A stretch of 64,000 nucleotides of DNA, taken from the NCBI GenBank assembly GCA_035544575.1, contig DATKEC010000117.1, positions 11,898-75,897 on the forward strand, in the 5' to 3' direction. The notes below the pieces were generated by a model. It was not told the origin of the DNA, did no database searches, and was given only the letters and a program-made list of their open reading frames with translations. Every line of letters begins with the position of its first letter. The first letter of the stretch is position 1. The translations under genes and the position numbers were made by a program. This document shows, in pieces, positions 41,512 through 50,128 of this stretch. The stretch is from DATHWB01 sp035544575. GTDB lineage: Bacteria > Actinomycetota > Acidimicrobiia > Spongiisociales > ZC4RG35.

Positions 41512-42777
41512 TCAGCCGAACCGGGCCGCCCGAAACGGCGTCAGGTCGACCCGGGGCGTGCGACGAGCGAGAAGATCCGCCACCAGGTCCCCGGTGAGCG
41601 GGCCCAGCGTGAACCCAATATGGCTGTGCCCATACGCGTGACAGACGTTCCCGAAGTGCGGGTCCCATCCGATGGTCGGCAACGAATCGGGCAGGATGGG
41701 CCGGTCACCCGCCCACTGCTTGTGTTCGCCCACGACGAGGTCCGGCAGCGCCCGACGGGCGACTGTGACCAACGCGTCGGCCCGACGGAAATCTGGCAGA
41801 GAATCGACGCCACCGAATTCCGCCGTTCCCGAGAGCCGGACGCCACCACGAAGCGGCGTGACGACGACCTTGTACGGTGCGAGCGAGAGAATGCGACGCA
41901 ACCTGACGCCCGGATCGGGAATGTCGACGTGATATCCGCGCTCGCTCTCGAGGGGCAGGGTGTGACCCAGGTGAGCCGCCACTCGATGCGACCAGGCTCC
42001 TGCTGCGATGACCACCGCGCTCGAAGGCAACACCCCTTGCGTCGTCCGGACGCCTCGCACTGTCGACGACTCCTCATCGAATCCGACCACTTCGGTTCGC
42101 ACGATGAGACCGCCCCCGGACACGAAGGAGGCAGCCATCGAGTCGACCACTGCCATTGGATCCTCGCACCACTTGGCCTGACGCTCGAGAACGCCCACGG
42201 TGAAATCTGCCGAGAGTGCAGGCTCGTGAGTCCGAAGGGCATCTTCGTCTACCGTCTCGACCTGGAAACCCCGTACCCGGCGCATGTCCCACACGAGCCG
42301 ATCGTGGTCGAGCTGTCGCCTTCCGTGATACACGGTGAGTGAGCCCTCGTGCTTGACCAGCCGAGCGCTTTCCCCGCCCAGCCTCGCCAACAGGGACTCC
42401 CACGATGGCCATGCCTGACTCATGAGAGAAGCGAGAGCGTCACCCAAGCGGCGTACCTCGGTGGGAGAACTGTGGCGACGGAGCTCGAGGAACCACGGCA
42501 ACAGCCGTGGCAGATACGGCCAGCGCACAGCCACCGGACCCAACGGATCGAGCAACCAGCGCGGCAGACGCCGCACCAGGTCAGGCAATCCCTGTGGACT
42601 CACCCAGGTCACTGCGATTCCCCCCGCATGCCCGAACGACGCCCCATGTCCAGGCTGTCCCCTGTCGACCAGAAGAACGGAAAGTCCCTCCCGCTGAATT
42701 GCGAGCGCCGAACTCAACCCCACGATCCCGGCGCCGATGACAACCACGGGATCGGGCCCGGGAAAGTCAGCCATCAC
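41512..42777 (-). CDS. FAD-dependent D-amino-acid dehydrogenase/oxidase (DadA/DAO family)
   Basis: A 421-residue flavoenzyme. FAD-binding VVVIGAGIVGLSSALA near the N-terminus is followed by the family's DRGQPGHGASFGHAG and the C-terminal YGHSHIGFTLGPLTGDLVADL. DadA-type enzymes oxidatively deaminate D-amino acids to 2-oxo acids and pass electrons to the respiratory chain. No signal peptide is seen. Together with the D-aminoacylase-like and D-serine-dehydratase-like genes it strengthens the D-amino-acid theme. It is divergent from the enolase at 42927 across an operator and convergent with the class IV aminotransferase (6-bp gap). Either of two adjacent ATGs (42777, 42774) can start it. Confidence 0.9.
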   Translation of the reverse strand: MMADFPGPDPVVVIGAGIVGLSSALAIQREGLSVLLVDRGQPGHGASFGHAGGIAVTWVSPQGLPDLVRRLPRWLLDPLGPVAVRWPYLPRLLPWFLELRRHSSPTEVRRLGDALASLMSQAWPSWESLLARLGGESARLVKHEGSLTVYHGRRQLDHDRLVWDMRRVRGFQVETVDEDALRTHEPALSADFTVGVLERQAKWCEDPMAVVDSMAASFVSGGGLIVRTEVVGFDEESSTVRGVRTTQGVLPSSAVVIAAGAWSHRVAAHLGHTLPLESERGYHVDIPDPGVRLRRILSLAPYKVVVTPLRGGVRLSGTAEFGGVDSLPDFRRADALVTVARRALPDLVVGEHKQWAGDRPILPDSLPTIGWDPHFGNVCHAYGHSHIGFTLGPLTGDLVADLLARRTPRVDLTPFRAARFG

Positions 42778-42873
42778 GTAAGTCGTTTGTGTCCTCCGCG
42801 ATCAGTGCCACCACACCTCCTTCGTTTACAAACTGGGCATCGCCGGCCCGGACGCCTACCCGACCCTCGGGCT

Positions 42874-42885
42874 GGAAACGTTACT
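42874..42885. promoter_or_regulatory. CG-centred LacI-type operator (GGAAACGTTACT)
   Basis: GGAAACGTTACT centred at 42879/42880, between the divergent D-amino-acid dehydrogenase and enolase genes, 41 bp before the enolase ATG. Its location argues against the longer enolase frame that would include it. Confidence 0.65.
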
Positions 42886-42926
42886 ATCCTCGGTTCAGAA
42901 CGAGCTTTCCGGTCAGGAGTCCGAGC

Positions 42927-44060
42927 ATGAGCGCAGTGGCGAGCGTCACACCGATTTCCGTCGCATATCCCGAGAGCAACGATGCAGGGTTCACGCGATA
43001 TCTCACGTTGTGTCGAATCGAATCCACGGACGGCGTCGTTGGTTGGGGCGAGTGCATCCCGATGTCGGGTTCGGGCTTTCCTGAGGCATGCCGCGCCACC
43101 GAGGTTCTCATCCAGGGCCTCGCCGACCTCATCATCGGCAGCGATCCCGTCGCCAACCTCGCAACGGTGGACAAGATCAAGAAACGCACATGGTGGTACG
43201 GGCCGGAGGGCATCGCCGCGTTCGCTCTCAGCGCAATCGACATGGCACTCTGGGATCTGAAGGGGAAGGTGCTCGGCCGCCCTCTCGTCGACCTCCTCGG
43301 GGGCGCGGTCCGCAAGGACTTTCCCGCTATTGCAGCCACCCACGCCACCCTTTCGGACATCGAAGCCGAGGCAGCGAGGCACGGCGACATGATCCGCGCC
43401 GGGTTCGCCGGTGTGAAAGTCGGCTTCAGCGAGCGCAGCGGCGGTCTCGGATTCAACGTCGAACGCGACATCAACTTCATGCGGCTGCTGAGAGAAGCGT
43501 GCGGTCCCGACGCGCAGCTGATGATCGATCGGGGCCAGTCACTTCGCTGGGACGTCTCGTCGGCCATCCGGCGCATCAGGGGCTTCGAGGAGTACGGCCT
43601 CCTTTGGATCGAGGAGCCCTTGGAGCCGTCTGACATCGAGGGCTTTCGTCGCATCAGACAGACCACGACCACGCTCATCGCCACCGGGGAACGGGAGTGG
43701 CACATGCGGGGGTACCACCGGTTGCTCGGGGAAGGCGTCGTCGATGTCGTCGGATGCGACCCAGGTCGGAGTGAGGGCGTCACCGGGTTCCAACAGCTCG
43801 TCAAGTTGGTCGAACAGCACAATCTCTGGTTCAACGCGCACTCGTGGAGTAGCGCCATCAACACCGCGGCGAGTCTCGCCGTCTCAGCGACGTCTCATCG
43901 TGCCCTCACCTTCGAGCTGAAGCCGGAGGAGAACCCCATGCAGCACGAGTTGGTGGACACACCCTTCGAGGCACGCGACGGGGTCGTCCACGCCACCCTC
44001 ACGAAGCCGGGCCTCGGCATCGAAGTCAACGAGGCCGTGGTCCGGAAGTACGAGTTGTGA
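42927..44060 (+). CDS. Mandelate racemase-type enolase superfamily enzyme (paralogue)
   Basis: A 377-residue enolase closely resembling the one at 3252. Active-site residues are Lys164 (GVKVGFSE), Asp201 (MIDRGQSL), Glu229 or 230 (IEEP), Glu255 (ATGERE), Asp278 (GCDPGR) and His305 (NAHSWSS), so the mandelate-racemase His-Asp dyad is intact. ATG 42927 follows AGGAG; the frame opening at 42789 would run over the operator. It is first of an operon with an SDR (4-bp overlap) and an isomerase-like gene, a common setting for sugar-acid dehydratases. The active sites of the two copies are the same, but their outer loops differ, so they may act on epimers. Confidence 0.9.
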   Translation: MSAVASVTPISVAYPESNDAGFTRYLTLCRIESTDGVVGWGECIPMSGSGFPEACRATEVLIQGLADLIIGSDPVANLATVDKIKKRTWWYGPEGIAAFALSAIDMALWDLKGKVLGRPLVDLLGGAVRKDFPAIAATHATLSDIEAEAARHGDMIRAGFAGVKVGFSERSGGLGFNVERDINFMRLLREACGPDAQLMIDRGQSLRWDVSSAIRRIRGFEEYGLLWIEEPLEPSDIEGFRRIRQTTTTLIATGEREWHMRGYHRLLGEGVVDVVGCDPGRSEGVTGFQQLVKLVEQHNLWFNAHSWSSAINTAASLAVSATSHRALTFELKPEENPMQHELVDTPFEARDGVVHATLTKPGLGIEVNEAVVRKYEL

Positions 44061-44830
44061 CCACCGGCTCGGGGATCGCAACGTTCGACCTGACCGGGCG
44101 GCGGGCGATCGTCACCGGGGGTGGCGGCGGAATCGGAACCGGGCTCGCTGAAGGCCTCCTGGAAGCGGGAGCGTCGGTGGCGATGATTGCCCGGTCGGAT
44201 GCCGTGGACGACGCGGCGCGACACCTAGGCGGTCAGCCTGCCGGCGTACACGCCGTGCGGGCGGATCTCTCAGATCGCGACCAACTCGCAGCAGGATTCG
44301 GTCGCGCCAGCGAACTTCTGGGAGGCATCGACATCCTGGTCAACTGCCACGGCACGGTGACCGTCTCACCTGCCGAGGACATGCCGATCACCGACTGGGA
44401 TCGAGTGATCGAGGTGAACCTGACCGCCACGTTCGAACTCTGCCGCCTGGCAGGCATCAGGATGCTCGCTCAGGGCAGCGGAAAGATCGTGAACATCGCC
44501 TCGATGTATGCGTTCTTCGGTGGCCTCAAGGTGGTCGCTTACACCGCGTCGAAGGCGGGGGTCGCACAGATGACGAAGGCACTTGCCAACGAGTGGGCGG
44601 GAAGGGGCGTGAATGTCAATGCCATCGCGCCCGGGTACGTGAAGACCCAGATGAACCGGCACGTGTGGGGTGACCCGGTGCGCAACTCCGAGATCGTCGG
44701 CCGTCTGCCCGCCGGACGGTGGGGCGAGCCCAGCGACCTCAAGGGTCCGGTCGTCTTCCTGTCGTCGGCTGCGTCGGACTACCTCCATGGCGTGGTACTT
44801 CCCGTCGATGGCGGGTACCTGGGACGGTGA
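44057..44830 (+). CDS. Short-chain dehydrogenase/reductase (gluconate 5-dehydrogenase/KduD-like)
   Basis: A 257-residue classical SDR: VTGGGGGIGTG, NCHG in place of the usual NNAG, Ser in NIASMYAFFGG, YTASK, and NAIAPGYVKTQMNR. The closest overall pattern is the KduD / gluconate 5-dehydrogenase group, which oxidises keto-sugar acids, a good partner for the enolase with which it overlaps by GTGA. It overlaps the following isomerase-like gene by GTGA as well. Confidence 0.92.
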   Translation: MTTGSGIATFDLTGRRAIVTGGGGGIGTGLAEGLLEAGASVAMIARSDAVDDAARHLGGQPAGVHAVRADLSDRDQLAAGFGRASELLGGIDILVNCHGTVTVSPAEDMPITDWDRVIEVNLTATFELCRLAGIRMLAQGSGKIVNIASMYAFFGGLKVVAYTASKAGVAQMTKALANEWAGRGVNVNAIAPGYVKTQMNRHVWGDPVRNSEIVGRLPAGRWGEPSDLKGPVVFLSSAASDYLHGVVLPVDGGYLGR

Positions 44831-45708
44831 CGGCGCCCCGCCCGCTCATCGGTATCGACAGCTTCGCCTACCACCGCTGGTTCGGCGAGCACTCGGAGTG
44901 GGAGGATCCCCGTCCCGAGCGATGGGACGTCTTCGACTTCCTGCGGCGCGCCAACGAACACGGCGCAGACGGCGTGAGTGTGCAGACGGTGTATCTCACA
45001 CCGGCGCTAGTCGACGCTGTGGCCGCCGACGCCTCGGCGAGACGCCTCGACCTCGTGCTGGCGTGGGGTCACCGAACTGGATTGGAGGGAGGCAAGAACC
45101 CCACCCGACTCGTCGAGGCGCTGCAGTGGCTCGAGTTGGCGGCCGCCACCGGATGTCGACTATTGCGAGTCGTCTGCGGCGACCAGACGTGGTGGCCTGA
45201 GCCTGTCGACGAGAGACTCGATCGGCTCGTCCCGCAAGTAGCCGCTATCGCTACCCGTGCCGCCAGCCTGGGCGTTGACATCGCCATCGAGAACCATGCC
45301 GACCTCACCATCGCCGATTTGATCGAATTGATAGAGCGGGTGGGGTGCGACAACGTCGGCATCTGCTACGACCTGGGTAACGCCGTGAGGGTCGGCGACG
45401 ACGTCGTCGAGGCGGCCCGACGAGCGGCGGCGCTTGTTCGAATGGTTCATGTCAAGGACGTCCGCGTACAACCCGACTCGATCGGGGACCCGGCTGCGTG
45501 GTGGCCGACCACTCCGTTGGGCCACGGTGATCTGCCGGTCGCGGAGGCACTCCGGGCGACATTGGCGTCCCCCCATCGACCGCGTTGGTACGTGGAGATG
45601 GCGGCCATGCACCCCGACCACCCGGACGAGGATATGGCCGTCGAAGGGAGTCTCGGTGTCCTACGTTCCCTCCCAGAAGCCCAGAGACACTCTGACCTCA
45701 GTCGGTGA
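44827..45708 (+). CDS. Sugar phosphate isomerase/epimerase-like TIM-barrel protein
   Basis: A 293-residue protein of the xylose-isomerase-like (AP endonuclease 2) barrel. Metal-site segments are IAIENHADLT (Glu-Asn-His), ICYDLGN (Asp), MVHVKDVR (His, Lys-Asp) and a late Glu in WYVEMAAMHP. Members isomerise or epimerise keto sugars or act on inositol derivatives. The GTG start overlaps the SDR stop; the longer frame from 44719 lies inside the SDR. The 3' end overlaps that of the convergent lactonase gene by 11 bp. Confidence 0.88.
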   Translation: MTAPRPLIGIDSFAYHRWFGEHSEWEDPRPERWDVFDFLRRANEHGADGVSVQTVYLTPALVDAVAADASARRLDLVLAWGHRTGLEGGKNPTRLVEALQWLELAAATGCRLLRVVCGDQTWWPEPVDERLDRLVPQVAAIATRAASLGVDIAIENHADLTIADLIELIERVGCDNVGICYDLGNAVRVGDDVVEAARRAAALVRMVHVKDVRVQPDSIGDPAAWWPTTPLGHGDLPVAEALRATLASPHRPRWYVEMAAMHPDHPDEDMAVEGSLGVLRSLPEAQRHSDLSR

Positions 45709-46747
45709 GACCTTCGATCGTCAGGAGCCTGGCGGGATTCCCCACCATCAGCTGCTCGCACTCGGCGTCGCCCCACCCGTTGTCCCGGAACAGCGGGATC
45801 ACGTGACGCAAAGTGTGGGCATAACCCCAACCACCGTATGCGAGGAGGCGGGTCTTCACACCGCCCATGTCCTGGGAGACGAACAACTGTGACAGGTGGC
45901 CGCGGCCGGCGAGACGGATCAACCCGAGCACGATGTCGAGATCGCTGGGCGGATATCGTCCGAGGCCGATCAGGGAGTGGTCGAAACCCATCAGGTCGTA
46001 TCCGAGGTTGGCGCCGCGCTCGAGCAAGCCCAACTGGTAGTCCTCATTGCCGATGGCTGTGTTCATGTGCCCGAGGATCACGCGCTCGGACGACACGCCC
46101 TCGGACTCCAGCACGTCGAGCACCTTGGCCCCTTCAAAACCCCACGGGTGCAGGTGAACACTGATCGGAAGATCGGTCTCGAGGTGAGCCAGGGCGACCG
46201 CGCGCATCACGCGCTCCTCCTCGGAGTGGAACGGATCTCCTGTGCCCACTTCACCGATGATCCCCGGTCGGACCGCGGTGTCTCCGACGCCGTGCCGGAA
46301 CTCGGTGATGAGTTCCTCCGCGATGCTTTCCACCGATCGCTCACTCGTGCCCGCGGGGTGTGCTGATGCGAGGTAGTACCCGCCGCCCATCACCACATTG
46401 ACGCCGGCCCGGTTCGAGATCGATTGGAGAATCTCCGGTGATCGCGACATGTGACTGGGTGTGACCTCGACGATGGTGCGCCCACCTGCCTCTACGAAAG
46501 GCCCGAGTTCGTCGATCACCTGCTGGACATCGGTCTGGTGGTAGTTGTCGGGAAAGCCACCCGGATTCCAACGAGCTTCGGCGGCCGTCTCGATCGTGAG
46601 CGGGGCATCGGAGACCACCGGGTAACCGTGAAGGTCGAGGATCGGTCGGCAGTCCACGTAGAGGTGCTCATGAACGTGCGTCGGGCCCAACTCCTTCACC
46701 GGGAGCGGACCGTTCACAGTCAGCGCCCGCCCATCTCCCACGTCCAT
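45698..46747 (-). CDS. Phosphotriesterase-family lactonase-like hydrolase (copy 2)
   Basis: A 349-residue relative of the enzyme at 32085 but longer and only distantly similar. Ligands are His26 and His28 (THVHEHLYVD), bridging Glu166 (IIGEVG), His198 (ISVHLH), His227 (LGHMNTA) and Asp293 (SQDMGG). A roughly 30-residue insertion follows the first strand (LDLHGYPVVSDAPL). The C-terminus ends VGNPARLLTI, the usual helix after the barrel. ATG 46747 follows GAGGAGG; the frame to 47449 runs into the divergent hydratase. Lactone or ester hydrolysis is the likely role. Confidence 0.9.
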   Translation of the reverse strand: MDVGDGRALTVNGPLPVKELGPTHVHEHLYVDCRPILDLHGYPVVSDAPLTIETAAEARWNPGGFPDNYHQTDVQQVIDELGPFVEAGGRTIVEVTPSHMSRSPEILQSISNRAGVNVVMGGGYYLASAHPAGTSERSVESIAEELITEFRHGVGDTAVRPGIIGEVGTGDPFHSEEERVMRAVALAHLETDLPISVHLHPWGFEGAKVLDVLESEGVSSERVILGHMNTAIGNEDYQLGLLERGANLGYDLMGFDHSLIGLGRYPPSDLDIVLGLIRLAGRGHLSQLFVSQDMGGVKTRLLAYGGWGYAHTLRHVIPLFRDNGWGDAECEQLMVGNPARLLTIEGLTD

Positions 46748-46802
46748 CGTTCGTCGTCCTCCTCGTCCGTGGAGGGCAGGGTAGCGACCGAAGAACGACC
46801 TC

Positions 46803-46816
46803 TGGTAACGTTGCCA
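46803..46816. promoter_or_regulatory. CG-centred LacI-type operator (TGGTAACGTTGCCA)
   Basis: TGGTAACGTTGCCA centred at 46809/46810, only 3 bp before the hydratase ATG and 56 bp before the divergent lactonase. The extreme proximity means a bound repressor would cover the start of a short-leader or leaderless hydratase mRNA. Confidence 0.6.
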
Positions 46817-46819
46817 GGG

Positions 46820-47699
46820 ATGACCGGCATCGCCGACGAGGGGATGGATCCACGCCAGCACGAGAGGTCCGGAACGCGGGCGCTCGACGACTGGACGAAA
46901 ACCATCGTCGAGGCCCAGGATGTCGTCGCCCCTGATCGAATCGAAAGGCTCGCCCTCGCACTTGGCGTCGAGCCGCCCGTTCACGAGGAGCCGCTGAGCC
47001 CGTTGTGGCACTGGCTGCTGTTCCTGCCAGCCACTGCCCGGACCGAGACCGGTGACGACGGGCATCCGCGACGCGGTGGGTTCCTCCCGCCACTCCCCCA
47101 CCGCCGGAGGATGTATGCCGGGGGGCGGCTCGAGTTCCACGCGCCTATCCCCATTGGGGCGAACGTCACCCGCCGTGGCGAAATCGTCGACATCACAGAG
47201 AAGGCCGGCCGAAGCGGTGACATCGTGCTCGTGTCCGTTCGCTACGAGATCACCTGTGACGGCCGACCGGCGATCACAGAACACCAGGAACTGGTCTATA
47301 CCGACTCTCCGCCGAAACCGGTGGCGGCTGAAGCCGACAAATTGCTCCCCCCGGCCCGATGGGTCGACACGGTGGTCACCGACGAGGTCCTGCTCTTCCG
47401 CTTTTCCGCACTCACACACAACTCTCACCGGATCCACTACGAACCGCAACTATGCGACCGGGACTGAGGGTTACCCCGATCTGGTCGTCCACGGTCCACT
47501 CACCGCCATCCTGTTGGCCGACCTCGTTCGCCGCAACGACCCCATGACGATCGTGGCATTCAACTTCTCGTCGCGTGCTCCCCTCTATGTCGGTGAGACG
47601 ATCCTTCTCCGCGCCGACGGCAACGAAGACAGCGTCACCGCCAGCGCGAATCGGCCGGAAGGCACTGTGTCGATGGCGGCCGAAATGAGGCTGGCGTGA
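46820..47699 (+). pseudogene. HTD2/mesaconyl-CoA-hydratase-like (MaoC hot-dog) protein, disrupted by a frameshift
   Basis: The frame from ATG 46820 encodes a FAS1-like hot-dog hydratase (LDDWTKTIVEAQDVVAP, PRRGGFLPPLPHRRRMYAGG) up to the catalytic segment FSALTHNSHRIHY, then hits a stop at 47467 after ten alien residues. The expected continuation NRNYATGTEGYPDLVVHGPL and the rest of the domain run on in another frame to 47699. Removing one base at or near 47441 (after CACTAC) joins them into a protein of about 290 residues with normal family motifs. Relatives hydrate mesaconyl-C4-CoA, itaconyl-CoA or 3-hydroxyacyl thioesters. It may be a real inactivation or a sequencing indel; the rest of the gene shows no decay. 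The next gene starts at its intact stop (GTGA). Confidence 0.8.
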
Positions 47700-48583
47700 G
47701 CGACACGATCGCCTTCGCCGACACGCACATCCATTTCTGGGAGCAACCCCACCCCACCCTGCGCTGGGATTGGCTGGAGCCGGGGACCACCCATCCGGTG
47801 TTCGGCGACATGAGTCCGCTGATCGAATTGAGGACGTACTCGGCCAGAGAGTTCGTCGCGGATATCGCCGGGTGCGACGTCACGAAGGCGGTCCACGTTC
47901 AAGCGGCACTCGGTACTCCCGACCCTGTCGAGGAGAGCCGGTGGCTCGAGGCGATGGCCGAGGACACCGGATGGCCCACCGCGATCGTCGCACATGTCTC
48001 CCTCCAGGACGCCGACGCAGCAACGACGATCGAGCGTCATCTCCAATACTCGCGAGTGAGAGGCGTGCGTGATCTCGGCCGAGGCGACTACCTCGTGGAC
48101 CCCGCATTCGAACACGGGTACGCCATCCTCGAACAGTACGGCCTGGTCTATGACCTCGACGTCAAGTGGGAAGGCATGGCCGACGCGGCCTCCCTCGCGC
48201 GTCGACATCCGGGAACCACGATGGTCGTCGAGCACGCCGGATTTCCCACGACGCGAACCGCCGAGTACTTCCATGCATGGCGATCAGCGATGAACGCGTT
48301 CGGGCCACTCGAAAACGTGTTCATCAAGATTTCCGGTCTCGGCATGGGCGACCGCGCATTTGGGCGGGACTGGACGATCGAGACACTGCGGCCGTGGGTC
48401 GAGGAGAGCATCGAAATCTTCGGCGTCGAGCGCTCCTTCTTCGGGACGAACTTCCCTGTGGACCGGATGTTCTCGACCTATCACGACCTCCTGACCGCGT
48501 ATCGGGCGCTCGTGGCGGAATTCAGCGAGGACGACCGCCACGCCCTGTTCCATCGCAACGCCGAGCGCGTGTATCGCATCTGA
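47696..48583 (+). CDS. Amidohydrolase-2 family metal hydrolase (TIM barrel)
   Basis: A 295-residue amidohydrolase of the PF04909 type. The metal-binding DTHIHFW lies near the N-terminus; His in MVVEHAGFP, the Lys-Ile-Ser of FIKISGLG and the C-terminal FGTNFPVDRM with its Asp are the other active-site landmarks. Relatives hydrolyse lactones such as 2-pyrone-4,6-dicarboxylate or L-fucono- and rhamnono-lactones. The GTG start overlaps the hydratase stop (GTGA). It could open a sugar lactone made by one of the SDRs (inference). Confidence 0.9.
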   Translation: MSDTIAFADTHIHFWEQPHPTLRWDWLEPGTTHPVFGDMSPLIELRTYSAREFVADIAGCDVTKAVHVQAALGTPDPVEESRWLEAMAEDTGWPTAIVAHVSLQDADAATTIERHLQYSRVRGVRDLGRGDYLVDPAFEHGYAILEQYGLVYDLDVKWEGMADAASLARRHPGTTMVVEHAGFPTTRTAEYFHAWRSAMNAFGPLENVFIKISGLGMGDRAFGRDWTIETLRPWVEESIEIFGVERSFFGTNFPVDRMFSTYHDLLTAYRALVAEFSEDDRHALFHRNAERVYRI

Positions 48584-48587
48584 TCGA

Positions 48588-49793
48588 TCAACCCGAGTCG
48601 ACCACGAGGCTGGGCACCGTCCGCTCGAACCAGTTGACCACGGGAACCTGCCGCTCCCGCAACCTCGGTCCGTTCAAGCTCAACAGGAACCGTTCGGTGG
48701 CAACCACCGCCTCGACCCGGGCAAGTTGATACCCCATGCAAAAGTGGCTTCCGAGGCCGAAAGCGAGATGCCCGGCCACCCCGCCCGCGTGATACCCGGG
48801 CTTGCGTTCCGTCCCCATGAGGAGATCCTGGCGGTCCGGGTCGAAGCGCTCGGGTTCGGCAAAAATCGAGTCGTCATTGTTCGCCGAACCAAGACACACG
48901 AGCACGTTGGTGTCCGTCGGCAGTTCTCGCCCGTACCACTCGACAGGGCTGTTGGTTCGTCGGTCCTCGTAGACGATCGGGCCGTCCCTCCGCAGGGACT
49001 CCGAGAATCCGCGCTGGATGCGATCCGGATCTTCCCGGCACCGTTCCAGTTCCTCTGGATGATCCAACAATGCCCACCAGAAGTTACGCAGGGCCATGTC
49101 CGTCGTTGGACCACCGGCCACGAGCAAGAAGCTGACGAACGAGAAGATCTCCTCATCGGTCAGTCGCTCGCCGTCGGCTTCACCGTGAACGATTCGAGAG
49201 ATCAGGTCGTCGGTCGGAGCGACCCGCCGGGCGGCGACGAGCGGCGCGAGATGCCCGGCGAGGCGTCGATGCGCTCCCCGGCCGCGAGCTCGCAGCTCGG
49301 GATCGTCTTCGAGTGCCTCCAGGATCGTGTTCCCCACTTCGAAGACGAGATCGTTGTCGGCCGGGGCGAATCCGAGCAGCGCGGAGATGACTGTCAACGG
49401 AAGGCGGTTCGTCATCACGTCGACCAGGTCGCCTCCTGAAATGTACTCGGCTCCCAACAGATCGACCGAGGACTCGATGAACGGGCGGTAGGCCTCGAGA
49501 CTCCGGCCAACGAAGGCTGGTGCGACGATGGTGCGTTCGCGGATGTGGCGTGGTCCGTCCAACTCTGCCAGCGTGCGTCCGAAGACCGGTCGGAATCGCT
49601 CCTGATACGTGCGAGTCGAATAGGTCCCGTGGTCACCCAGCACCGTCACCACGTCCTCGAAGCGCGACAGTATCCATCGGTCGGCCGCTTCGTCGTAGAA
49701 GAGGGGGTGTTCTTCACGGAGACGACGCCAGGTGGGGAAGGGATTCCGAAGATACTCGTCACTCCGCAGGGCGTCACCGACTGAGACGGTCAC
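48588..49793 (-). CDS. Cytochrome P450
   Basis: A 401-residue soluble bacterial P450. The haem Cys is in FGLGSHFCMGYQLAR, the I-helix oxygen-activation motif is LVAGGPTTD, and the ExxR motif of the K helix is ESLRR. Pro-Arg-His of DGPRHIRER is the C-helix site. It hydroxylates or demethylates a substrate using an unlinked ferredoxin system, none of which is seen nearby. The GTG start overlaps the mutarotase-like stop (GTGA) and gives the typical length; the longer frame to 49892 lies inside that gene. It is the last gene of the importer 3 run. Confidence 0.93.
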   Translation of the reverse strand: MTVSVGDALRSDEYLRNPFPTWRRLREEHPLFYDEAADRWILSRFEDVVTVLGDHGTYSTRTYQERFRPVFGRTLAELDGPRHIRERTIVAPAFVGRSLEAYRPFIESSVDLLGAEYISGGDLVDVMTNRLPLTVISALLGFAPADNDLVFEVGNTILEALEDDPELRARGRGAHRRLAGHLAPLVAARRVAPTDDLISRIVHGEADGERLTDEEIFSFVSFLLVAGGPTTDMALRNFWWALLDHPEELERCREDPDRIQRGFSESLRRDGPIVYEDRRTNSPVEWYGRELPTDTNVLVCLGSANNDDSIFAEPERFDPDRQDLLMGTERKPGYHAGGVAGHLAFGLGSHFCMGYQLARVEAVVATERFLLSLNGPRLRERQVPVVNWFERTVPSLVVDSG

Positions 49794-50128
49794 GGCTCCA
49801 CCTCGTCCAGGTGCCAGCATTCGGCATACTCGAAGAGGTTTCCCGATTCGTCGGTCATCCGGGCGATGTACGGCTCCATCACGCGGTTCCATCGATCGGT
49901 GACCCCCGTATATCTGTCGGCCATTCTCCGACGCACCGTGGCGACGTCCGGGTCACACACGCAGGTGCAGATCACGTGCGGCCCTCTCCGAAAGAGGGTG
50001 TAGTCGCGATATCCCGCGTCGAGGATCGCCGCCGCGAGCTCCGGCCAGATCTCCCGGTGCATCCGGTCGTACTCCTCCTCGGTCCCGGGGACCAAATCGA
50101 AGGTGAAACAGAGCCGCTCCACTGTCAA
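49790..50128 (-). CDS. L-rhamnose mutarotase-like (RhaM family) protein
   Basis: A 112-residue dimeric alpha-beta barrel protein with the RhaM-type pattern FTFDLVPGTEEEYDRMHREI, WPELAAAILDAGYRDYTLF and a final WNRVMEPYI. RhaM interconverts alpha and beta anomers of rhamnose or related 6-deoxysugars. The TTG start overlaps the oxidoreductase stop (TTGA) and follows GGAGG; a GTG two codons in is possible. With a Gfo/Idh oxidoreductase and sugar-isomerase-like protein beside it, a deoxysugar substrate is plausible. Confidence 0.85.
   Translation of the reverse strand: MTVERLCFTFDLVPGTEEEYDRMHREIWPELAAAILDAGYRDYTLFRRGPHVICTCVCDPDVATVRRRMADRYTGVTDRWNRVMEPYIARMTDESGNLFEYAECWHLDEVEP

Noticed and set aside
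42789..42926. Longer start of the second enolase
   Set aside because: It would place the operator at 42874 and the promoter inside the coding region and adds residues not found in the paralogue at 3252.
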